From positions 1-8,296 of the forward strand of contig CAMYOR010000034.1 of the NCBI GenBank assembly GCA_947278105.1: a DNA stretch of 8,296 bases. The letters run 5' to 3'. Each line of letters starts with the position of its first letter. Within the stretch, counting starts at the first letter, position 1. The notes under the pieces were generated by a model. That model had not been told where the DNA came from and made no database searches. It saw nothing but the letters and a program-made list of their open reading frames with translations. This document shows, piece after piece, positions 1 to 4,912 of the stretch. This DNA is from an uncultured Tissierellia bacterium. Lineage in GTDB: Bacteria > Bacillota > Clostridia > Tissierellales > Peptoniphilaceae. The translations under genes were made by a program, and so were the position numbers.

Positions 1-47
1 CTACACCTCTCTATTCGTCGGCAGCGTCAGATGTGTATAAGAGACAG
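1..47 (+). other. Illumina Nextera i5 adapter with index (sequencing artefact)
   Basis: Positions 15-47 match the 33-base Nextera Read 1 transposase adapter, ending in the Tn5 mosaic end AGATGTGTATAAGAGACAG (29-47). In front of it, 7-14 read CTCTCTAT, which is the Nextera i5 index known as N502/S502, and 1-6 (CTACAC) are the end of the P5 flow-cell oligo. The order P5 tail, index, adapter, insert is exactly that of a library molecule. This stretch is not genomic DNA, and the genomic insert begins at 48. Any ORF that starts inside it is false. Confidence 0.97.
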
Positions 48-206
48 GGCTTAGCCCAGGCCCCACAGGGGCCTGGGCGGCGGAGCGAAGTTGAGCCAAT
101 GGCTACGGGGGCGGCGGGGACAGCGGCGGGAGGCGCGCCCGCCGCAGGCGGGGACGCGGAGGGGACGGCGGGGACTTCCTATGTAAAATTTCAGGGAACA
201 CCTCCA
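48..206. other. GC-rich non-coding flank with hairpins
   Basis: I see no credible gene here. The stretch is extremely G+C rich, with runs such as GGGGGCGGCGGGG. It holds an 11-bp perfect stem with an ACA loop at 54-78 (GCCCAGGCCCC / GGGGCCTGGGC) and a shorter stem CCCGCC-GCA-GGCGGG at 138-152. It lies directly left of the first repeat array and resembles in character the GC-rich hairpins to the right of both arrays. The words GCCAATGGCTA (91-101) also occur in the GC-rich mosaic repeat inside the broken arsR gene. Confidence 0.6.
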
Positions 207-696
207 CTCCACCCCAATCGGCGTTTTCAGGGATTTAGGGCGGAATGAGGGTTCCACCCCAAATGGCACTTTTCGCGATTTGGGGTGGAATAAAAGGCGA
301 TTCTTTGATAAATTTTTGACGAAGTTCTACTTTTATTCCACCCCAAATGGCGTTTTCTTGGGTTTTGGGTGGAATGGGGATTCCACCCTAAATGGCACTT
401 TTCAGGGTTTAGGGTGGAGTTGAACAAGGTTTTTGATAAATATTTAACGAAATTTCGTCTTTTCCTCCACCCCAAATGGCGTTTTTATAGGTTTAGGGTG
501 GAATGAAATTCCACCCTAAATAGCACTTTTTGGGGGTTGGGGTGGAGTGGGGCGGTATTTTTGTTAAATTTTTAACGCATTTCATCCGTTCGCCCAACAT
601 AAACTCTCCCCCGCTCCACCCCAATCAGCGTTTTTATGGGTTTAGGGTGGAATGGAATTCCACCCTAAATGGCACTTTTCGGCATTTGGGGTGGAG
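207..696 (+). repeat. Tandem array A: four twin-hairpin units
   Basis: Four imperfect copies lie at 207-290, 336-419, 465-547 and 614-696 (83-84 bp each; steps of 129, 129 and 149 bp). They are separated by AT-rich linkers of about 45 bp with words such as TTTGATAAATTTTTGAC. Each unit has two inverted repeats with arms of the type TTCCACCCCAAAT / ATTTGGGGTGGAA (13 bp perfect in 252-290). The loops are GGCGTTTTC-type in the first hairpin and GGCACTTTTC-type in the second. Many stops and the strict dyad symmetry argue against coding. The strand given is that on which the loops match array B read in reverse. I do not recognise a named family. Confidence 0.9.
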
Positions 697-851
697 TGGG
701 GAAAAAGCCTAGGAAGGAACGCCGCCCCCCGGCCCCAGGGCCGGGGGGCGGCTCCTTTTGAAACAAGGCTTTGCCGGAGGCAAAGCGGTTTTAGCCGCCC
801 CCCGCCCCGGCCAGGCCCCTCTTGGCGGAACAAGGGTTTGCTCTCTTCACC
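697..851. repeat. GC-rich hairpin cluster between array A and dtd
   Basis: This is a non-coding stretch with three adjacent inverted repeats. The first, at 721-752, is a 15-bp perfect stem (GCCGCCCCCCGGCCC / GGGCCGGGGGGCGGC) with a CA centre. The second, at 768-786, is GCTTTGCC-GGA-GGCAAAGC. The third, at 785-798, is GCGG-TTTTAG-CCGC. The large stem is followed on the plus strand only by CTCCTTTTG, so it is a poor rho-independent terminator. It could still stop or stabilise dtd transcripts arriving on the minus strand, since dtd ends at 852. A very similar hairpin lies right of array B (2932-2966), and both are preceded by an AAGGAA word. Confidence 0.7.
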
Positions 852-1304
852 CTACCTTTGCAGGTGGTCGGTATCTAAAAATAAAGTGAAGGGGCCTTGA
901 TTAACCAATTCTACGTCCATATTGGCCCCGAAGCTTCCATGGGCCAGGTCGGGGAGGTCTTCCCTCGCCCGGGTCAGAAATTTTTCATAAAGGTCCTCCC
1001 CCTTCTCCGGAGAGGCAGCGGAGAGAAAATTGGGACGGTTGCCCTTTCTGCAATCGGCAAAGAGGGTAAACTGGGAAATAATCAGGGCATTTCCCCCGAC
1101 CTGGCTTAAACTGAGATTCGTTTTTCCATTTTCATCGGGTAAAATTCGAAGTTTAAAGATCTTGGACCAGAGCTTTTCGACCTCTTCTTCGGTATCTTCC
1201 TGGCCCACGCCCAGAAAAATCAAATAACCAGGACCAATTTGGCCAATGATTTCATTGTCCACGGTTACTTTGGCTTGACGAACACACTGAATGACTGCGC
1301 GCAT
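852..1304 (-). CDS. dtd: D-aminoacyl-tRNA deacylase (D-Tyr-tRNA deacylase)
   Basis: This 150-residue protein has the usual length for DTD, a homodimeric cytosolic proofreading enzyme. It hydrolyses D-amino acids (and Gly) from mischarged tRNA without contacting the side chain. The hallmark motifs are present: SQFTLFAD at residues 77-84, and NQGPFT at 135-140 with the Gly-cisPro pair (137-138) that enforces chirality, preceded by FGANM. The N-terminus MRAVIQCVRQAKVTVD is typical of the family and fixes the ATG. A purine-rich AAAGGGGG lies five bases before it. The gene stands alone here, not next to relA as in many Firmicutes. Its promoter is an extended -10 just upstream, back to back with the promoter of the decayed efflux operon. 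The identification is secure. Confidence 0.96.
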   Translation of the reverse strand: MRAVIQCVRQAKVTVDNEIIGQIGPGYLIFLGVGQEDTEEEVEKLWSKIFKLRILPDENGKTNLSLSQVGGNALIISQFTLFADCRKGNRPNFLSAASPEKGEDLYEKFLTRAREDLPDLAHGSFGANMDVELVNQGPFTLFLDTDHLQR

Positions 1305-1328
1305 AGGTTCCCCCTTTGTTTTTTTTTG

Positions 1329-1337
1329 ATTATACCA
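1329..1337 (-). promoter_or_regulatory. Extended -10 promoter of dtd
   Basis: Read on the minus strand, this is TGGTATAAT, a perfect TATAAT with the TGn extension that can replace a good -35. No TTGACA-like hexamer lies at 16-18 bp. The predicted transcript starts near 1322, giving a leader of about 18 bases before the dtd ATG. Confidence 0.7.
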
Positions 1338-1352
1338 TGTTAAAAAAGTCCG

Positions 1353-1381
1353 TTGACAGGGGCCTTATGAGGGCAGATAAT
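1353..1381 (+). promoter_or_regulatory. Sigma-A promoter of the decayed metal-efflux operon
   Basis: TTGACA at 1353-1358 (6/6 to consensus) is followed by a 17-bp spacer and GATAAT at 1376-1381 (5/6). The expected start of transcription is near 1388, a few bases before the palindromic operator at 1394-1407. It faces away from the dtd promoter. Confidence 0.8.
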
Positions 1382-1393
1382 GATTTCAATGTA

Positions 1394-1407
1394 TGAACAT
1401 TTGTTCA
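1394..1407. promoter_or_regulatory. SmtB/CzrA-type ArsR-family operator
   Basis: TGAACATTTGTTCA is a perfect 6-2-6 inverted repeat. It matches the TGAA-N6-TTCA core known for operators of zinc/cobalt/cadmium-sensing ArsR-family repressors such as SmtB, ZiaR and CzrA. It sits 12 bases after the -10 box, covering the early transcribed region where such a repressor blocks transcription. The regulator remnant encoded next door has the matching SmtB-type metal site. The motif match and position are seen; binding is inferred. Confidence 0.8.
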
Positions 1408-1443
1408 ATCGTTCGCTTGTGTGGTGGAGGCTGTCGCCTGGTT

Positions 1444-1624
1444 ATGCCGCAGAAGTTGCCAATGGCTATGCCGAAGACCCCGCGCCGGCCCTGCCGCTGA
1501 AGCCAGCGTCCCGCCGGCCCCGCGCTATCCGTGCCGCAGAAGCCAGCGTCCCGCTGGTTTTGCAATGGCCATGCCGCAGACGCCGCCAATGGCTATGCCG
1601 AAGACCCCGCGCCGGCCATGCCGC
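1444..1624. repeat. GC-rich mosaic repeat inserted in arsR
   Basis: The segment 1444-1497 recurs at 1571-1624 with about 50 of 54 bases the same, an offset of 127 bp. Between them, 1492-1514 recurs at 1532-1554 (22 of 23). A hairpin CCAGC-GTCCC-GCTGG lies at 1543-1557, extended by A-T and G-T pairs to 1539-1561. Its composition differs sharply from the recognisable arsR codons to its right. It occupies the place of the regulator's N-terminal half, so it is either an insertion or a replacement. I see no transposase or target duplication. Confidence 0.75.
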
Positions 1625-1863
1625 GGAAACTGGCTGCTGCCCCGGCGTGGGCCCCTCCGCAGTTTCCCACCAGCTCAAGACCTTGAAGGCCCATGACCTG
1701 GTCCGAACCCGGCGGAAGGGGAAATTTGTTTATTACCGGATCTCGGACCTCCATGTGGAGCTGATTATGAAGATGGGGACGGATCACCTGGCCGAACAAA
1801 TCGGTTCCTTCGAAGAAGAGAAGGATCCAATGAAGGGAAATAAGAGTTCTGAAGGAGAAGAAA

Positions 1864-2244
1864 ATGGAAAAATGGAAGGATGAGGTTTTTCGGACCAAGG
1901 CCAGCGGGATTCTTGTCGTCATTGGATTTTTCCTGCGGTACGGTTTAAAAAACGAACTTATGGCCAGCGTTCTTTATATCCTTGCCTGGCTTGTGGCCGG
2001 GGCGGACGTGATGAAGGAGGCGGCGGAAGATCTTTTCCATGGCCATGCCATGGATACTTCTGCCCTGACCGGAGAATCCCTGCCTCGGGAGGTGAAAGAG
2101 GGTGATGTGGTACTCTCGGGTTTTATTAATGGGGGCGGGAAGCTGACCCTGAGGGTGGAAAAGACGGCTGAGAACTCGTCGGCCGCCCGGCTCATCCGCC
2201 TGTATAAGGAAGCATCCGAGAAAAAGGCCAAGTATGTGAGCTAA
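1864..2244 (+). pseudogene. P1B-type Zn/Cd/Co-transporting ATPase remnant (ZntA/CadA-like)
   Basis: This 126-residue frame holds two separated pieces of a heavy-metal ATPase. Residues 1-60 match the N-terminal membrane part, with two hydrophobic segments around 14-25 and 32-48 and then ADVMKEAAEDLFHG. Residues 62-122 match the end of the actuator domain, with the diagnostic DTSALTGESLPREV (64-77) and then DVVLSGFINGGG and SSAARLIRLYKEASEKKAK. About 100 residues that should lie between them are missing. Everything after is gone: the CPC metal site, the DKTGTLT phosphorylation site and the ATP domain. The intact family is over 600 residues. The start has AAGGAG six bases upstream. It would have exported Zn(II), Cd(II) or Co(II) under the adjacent ArsR-type regulator. 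It cannot transport now. Confidence 0.88.
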
Positions 2245-2433
2245 GGTTTCTTGAGCAGGTCCTCTCATTGGGTTATGATAGAGAGGAAATGACCTGGCCG
2301 GACCATGGTCCGGCCAGGCGGAACTTGACCGAGGTCAGGTCGGGTCCCCGCCAGGCTCTGTGCGATACAACTCCTTCCCAGCCTATGGCCGGGACAGCTC
2401 TGACCCTTCGCTATCCAGGCTTTGCCCCCTCAT
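2245..2433. other. Non-coding stretch with a 26-bp perfect palindrome
   Basis: No supported gene lies between the ATPase remnant and array B. At 2293-2318 there is a perfect palindrome, CCTGGCCGGACCA followed directly by its complement, with no T-run after it. Close by at 2327-2338 is TGACC-GA-GGTCA. This is where the remaining two-thirds of the ATPase gene would have been, so the stretch probably represents DNA left or brought in by the deletion. The palindrome also fits the GC-rich hairpins found beside the arrays. Confidence 0.6.
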
Positions 2434-2896
2434 CCCTGACCAAAACCCGAAAACGTCATTTAGGCAGGGTCATCGTCTCCTGACTAAAGCTCGAAAACAT
2501 CAAATAGTCAGGGTCGAGGGCGTATTGTTTGACATAAAGTTAACGAAAAATTGCCCCCGATCCTGACCAAAGCCTGAAAATGCCATTTAGGCAGGATCAC
2601 CGCCTCCTGACTAAAGACCGAGAAGACCGATTAGTCAGGGTCGGGAGTGTATTTTGTGACATAATTTCAAAGGAAAATCGTCCCTCTTCCCTGACCAAAG
2701 CCCGAAAACGTCATTTAGGCAGGGTCATCGTCTCCTAACTAAAGCCCCAAAAGGCAGATTAGTCAGGGTCGAGGGCGTATTTTGTGACATAATTTTAAAG
2801 GAAAATCATGCTCTGCTCCTGACCAAATGCCAAAAACGTCGTGTAGGCAGGGTTACTTCCTCCTGACTAAAGCTTGAAAACGTCGATTAGTCAGGA
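2434..2896 (-). repeat. Tandem array B: four twin-hairpin units
   Basis: Four copies of 80 bp lie at 2434-2513, 2561-2640, 2689-2768 and 2817-2896 (steps of 127, 128 and 128). They are separated by linkers of 47-48 bp of the type TTTTGTGACATAATTT. On the plus strand each unit begins CCTGACCAAA and reaches TTTAGGCAGG, then has CCTGACTA paired with TAGTCAGG (8 bp). The stems differ from array A, but on the minus strand the loop reads AAATGACGTTTTCGGGTTTT against AAATGGCGTTTTCTTGGGTT in array A. It is therefore the same kind of element with different arms and opposite orientation. No open frame spans it and no transposase is nearby. Confidence 0.9.
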
Positions 2897-2931
2897 TCAG
2901 AAGCGATTCTCCGGAATTATACAAAGGAAGC

Positions 2932-2966
2932 CCGCCCCCGGCCCCGCCCTCGGGGTCGGGGGGCGG
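2932..2966. repeat. GC-rich hairpin right of array B
   Basis: CCGCCCCCGGCCCC pairs with GGGGTCGGGGGGCGG across a six-base loop, with one bulge and one G-T pair. It resembles the 721-752 hairpin right of array A, and both follow an AAGGAA word. It ends 24 bases before the start of the small ORF at 2991, so it would lie in that gene's leader if transcription came from upstream. Confidence 0.7.
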
Positions 2967-2990
2967 ACGGGAAAGAAGGAGAAAAGGATT

Positions 2991-3170
2991 ATGACGGATC
3001 AAACTAAGGATTTAAGGACCGCAGAGGACTGGTTCCAGTTTTTAAGAAATGCCCAGGCGAAGGCGCTGGGACTTACACGCGATGAATATGAAAAATGGGG
3101 ATCTTTGACGGATGTCACCGACCAGCAGACTTTTTTAAGAAGGCACTCGGAAGGTTTTCGGAGCCTTTAA
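2991..3170 (+). CDS. Small hypothetical protein (59 residues)
   Basis: I do not recognise this family. The ATG at 2991 is supported by AAGGAG nine bases upstream (2976-2981). Longer in-frame starts would run back through the GC-rich hairpin into the repeat array and are unlikely. The product is a hydrophilic, probably helical cytosolic protein, with acidic and aromatic residues (AEDWFQFLRN, DEYEKWGSLTD) and a basic stretch near the end (FLRRHSEGF). There is no signal peptide, membrane segment or cysteine. It converges on the DUF3793 gene, with 35 bp between the stops and no clear terminator. The clean ribosome binding site and ordinary amino-acid make-up argue for a real gene, but nothing in the context gives a function. 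Confidence 0.6.
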   Translation: MTDQTKDLRTAEDWFQFLRNAQAKALGLTRDEYEKWGSLTDVTDQQTFLRRHSEGFRSL

Positions 3171-3205
3171 TGATTTTGTTTGGCGGGAATATGCAGGTTT
3201 TTTGA

Positions 3206-3766
3206 TCAGTTCCCTTCGCTTTTTACGGCAAGATCTGTCAGCGTCTTGCCCTCTTTGTATGCCTTTTGATAAATCTTAGTGCATCGCTGAAATTTTTGAA
3301 AGGTTTCTTGAGCTTTTTCCTGATTCTTGAACGCTTTCCAGCAGCCGGTACACTGAACGCCGTTGCAGGGATGGCGGATAAACTCCTGGACATCTTCCGG
3401 AGGATAACCCAGAAAAAGGCCAATCTCGTGAGGAAATTCCCTTCCCTTCGAAAGGCGGAGGATCAGCTCAATCAGACAGTGATTGGAATTTATGCAGGAA
3501 TAGCCCCGGTTTTTTAGGATTTTTTCAGCCAAGGGATGGTGAAGGTCCCTTTCCAGATACTGGGGCCGGTAGAGGTAAAGAAGGGTCCAGCGGTCTTTCT
3601 TTTTTACGGGCACGGCCCGTAGTCCTTTTCGGCTCAGCATTTTATTAAGAGCCCTGATTTCCCGGCAGGCTTCCTCCTGGCTGGAGGACTCAAAGGAAAA
3701 AAGGTTCCCGGTCTTTAAACCGGCTAAAGTCGGGGCGGAGTGAAGGATGATATATTGGTCTGGCAA
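3206..3766 (-). CDS. DUF3793 family protein
   Basis: This 186-residue protein belongs to the uncharacterised DUF3793 family, which I know from Firmicutes. Its best mark is the block FPHEIGLFLGYPPEDV (111-126), followed by a cysteine-bearing region (Cys 134, 139, 142 and 162, including CTGC) and the basic helical tail typical of the family. There is no signal peptide or membrane segment, so it is likely cytosolic. The start is a TTG: AAGGAG lies six bases before it (3773-3778), and the family's N-terminus fits MPDQYIILHSAPTLAG. A DtxR/IdeR-like palindrome overlaps the start of transcription. From memory, relatives often sit near iron-uptake or flavodoxin genes, so a role in iron or metal homeostasis is a reasonable but unproven guess. 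The closely spaced cysteines could bind a metal. Confidence 0.9.
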   Translation of the reverse strand: MPDQYIILHSAPTLAGLKTGNLFSFESSSQEEACREIRALNKMLSRKGLRAVPVKKKDRWTLLYLYRPQYLERDLHHPLAEKILKNRGYSCINSNHCLIELILRLSKGREFPHEIGLFLGYPPEDVQEFIRHPCNGVQCTGCWKAFKNQEKAQETFQKFQRCTKIYQKAYKEGKTLTDLAVKSEGN

Positions 3767-3817
3767 GGGGCTCTCCTTTCTGCAAAGATCCTGATTTTTC
3801 GGCTTTTTTTGCTTTTG

Positions 3818-3835
3818 TGTTAGCTTAATCTAACA
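3818..3835. promoter_or_regulatory. Palindrome resembling a DtxR/IdeR-family operator
   Basis: TGTTAG-CTTAAT-CTAACA is a perfect 6-6-6 inverted repeat. Aligned to the 19-base DtxR/IdeR consensus TTAGGTTAGCCTAACCTAA, the sequence from 3820 agrees at about 14 positions. Its place between the -10 box and the DUF3793 start codon is that expected for a repressor site. The symmetry and position are seen; control by an iron- or manganese-dependent repressor is inferred. Confidence 0.5.
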
Positions 3836-3837
3836 TC

Positions 3838-3866
3838 ATTTTATATAATATTGCCCAAGGGCACAA
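3838..3866 (-). promoter_or_regulatory. Putative promoter of the DUF3793 gene
   Basis: On the minus strand, TAAAAT (3838-3843) is a 5/6 match to the -10 box. TTGTGC (3861-3866) is a weak -35 match at the optimal 17-bp spacing. The palindrome at 3818-3835 begins two bases downstream, so it would cover the start of transcription. A TATAAT also occurs on the plus strand at 3844-3849 without a good -35. It could serve pdxK, in which case the two genes would share the control site. Confidence 0.5.
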
Positions 3867-3997
3867 GATGATTTTGCTAAAAGCAAATGATTTTTATTGA
3901 AAAACCTCCCCCTCCCCAAAGGGGCCTTGTTCATGGTAAGATCAGTTCTGGATGTTTGGTATTAAGGATAGATAAGGATGATTCGAGGAAGGGCCCT

Positions 3998-4912
3998 ATG
4001 AAAAAGGCAAATCAAGTATATTTCTACCGGCGGCAGGGAAAATACATTCCCCGGGTTGCTGCGGTTCATGATCTTTGCGGTTATGGAAAGTGTTCCTTGG
4101 GGGTGGCAATTCCGGTCCTTTCGGCGGCCGGCATTGATGTCTGTCCGGTGCCGACCTCCCTTTTTTCCTCCCACACCCATTACCGGCCCTTTGAAATGCT
4201 GGATACGACCCCATTTTTGGAGAAGTATTTGGAGGCCTGGAAGGCGATCGGGGTTGAGCTGGATGGAATTTATTCGGGCTTTTTGGGGTCCCCGGACCAG
4301 GTTTCCATTATTCTAAAGCTCTATGAAACCTATCCCCGGGCCCTTCGGATTGTGGATCCCGTGATGGGGGACAATGGAAAAAAATACACTACCTATACCG
4401 ATACCCTCTGCGATGCCATGCGAAAGCTCTGCCAGGGGGCCGACCTTCTCACCCCCAACCTTACGGAAGCTTCGATCCTGACGGGCCTTCCCTATCCCGG
4501 TCAGAGCCCGGAGGATGGGGATATTAAAAAAATCATTCGCGCCCTGAGAAAACTGGGCGCGAAATATATCGTCCTGAAAGGGATCTTAAAAGATGAAAAA
4601 ATCACGAACTATATTGCCGGAGAGGGGATCCAGACAGCAAGCCTGACCAATGGCCACCTCCCCTATGCCCTCCATGGGACTGGGGACCTTTACGCCTCGG
4701 CACTTACGGCCGCCCTCTTCGCCGGAAAAAGCCTTTACCGGGCGGCCGATTTTGCCGGCCGCTTTGTCTTAAATGCGATTGAAAATACCCTTCCCCAGCC
4801 TCAGTTCCTGGACCGGGGCATTTCCTTCGAGCTGAATTTAAAGGAGGTCGCCGGCCTGCTTGATGACGGCTCCGATGGTCCTTTAGATGGCGACGGGGAT
4901 ATTTTTGATTAA
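3998..4912 (+). CDS. pdxK: Pyridoxal/pyridoxamine kinase (PfkB/ribokinase fold)
   Basis: This 304-residue kinase phosphorylates pyridoxal, pyridoxamine or pyridoxine with ATP in the cytosol to salvage vitamin B6. The hallmark blocks occur in order: GYGKCSLGVAIPVLSAAGI (28-46), the PTSLFSSHT substrate loop (52-60), YSGFLG (92-97), DPVMGDNGKKY (120-130), TPNLTEA (152-158), and HGTGD (226-230) with the catalytic base Asp230 in the anion hole. I chose the ATG at 3998, since AGGAAGGG lies just before it and the family N-terminus begins near there. A frame open from 3887 adds 37 residues without family features. The last 30 bp overlap thyA tail-to-tail, and the acidic C-terminus (DGDGDIFD) is written in the antisense of the thyA end. 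Some relatives prefer hydroxymethylpyrimidine, so the exact substrate is less certain than the fold. Confidence 0.92.
   Translation: MKKANQVYFYRRQGKYIPRVAAVHDLCGYGKCSLGVAIPVLSAAGIDVCPVPTSLFSSHTHYRPFEMLDTTPFLEKYLEAWKAIGVELDGIYSGFLGSPDQVSIILKLYETYPRALRIVDPVMGDNGKKYTTYTDTLCDAMRKLCQGADLLTPNLTEASILTGLPYPGQSPEDGDIKKIIRALRKLGAKYIVLKGILKDEKITNYIAGEGIQTASLTNGHLPYALHGTGDLYASALTAALFAGKSLYRAADFAGRFVLNAIENTLPQPQFLDRGISFELNLKEVAGLLDDGSDGPLDGDGDIFD

Larger units (their letters stand above)
1380..1883 (+). pseudogene. ArsR/SmtB-family zinc-sensing repressor, N-terminal half lost
   Basis: Only the codons from about 1644 onward look like the family. They encode the recognition helix (GPSAVSHQLKTLKAHDLV), the beta-wing (RRKGKFVYYRISD) and the C-terminal alpha-5 helix. 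Alpha-5 carries D-x-H-x10-H-x2-E (DLH...DHLAE), the same spacing as the Zn(II) site of SmtB. Upstream, where the first helices and any CxC site should be, the frame runs through GC-rich repetitive DNA rich in Pro, Arg and Ala. The open frame's first ATG (1380) lies within the -10 box, before the predicted transcription start, and no ribosome binding site serves a start further in. The 3' end overlaps the start of the ATPase remnant by 20 bp, as in an intact operon. I judge it a pseudogene that once repressed the operator at 1394-1407. A shorter product from an internal start cannot be excluded. Confidence 0.8.

Noticed and set aside
207..696. CRISPR array
   Set aside because: The unit is 83-84 bp with internal dyads, the linkers are similar to each other and not unique spacers, and no cas gene is present. 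The same holds for array B.
721..752. Rho-independent terminator
   Set aside because: The stem is very strong but is followed by CTCCTTTTG, not a T-run, and no plus-strand gene ends just before it. I keep it as a structural repeat only.
33..900. Several ORFs of 60-82 codons across and beside array A on both strands
   Set aside because: They run through hairpin repeats or the adapter, repeat the same peptide words (such as CHLGWN) once per repeat unit, and have no ribosome binding sites. They are by-products of the repeat sequence.
2529..2534. TTGACA in a linker of array B as a promoter -35 box
   Set aside because: The bases 17 bp downstream (TGCCCC) do not resemble a -10 box, and the other linkers have GTGACA.
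3887..3997. N-terminal extension of pyridoxal kinase from an upstream ATG
   Set aside because: The extra 37 residues have no family features. The ATG at 3998 has a purine-rich ribosome binding site and matches the usual N-terminus.
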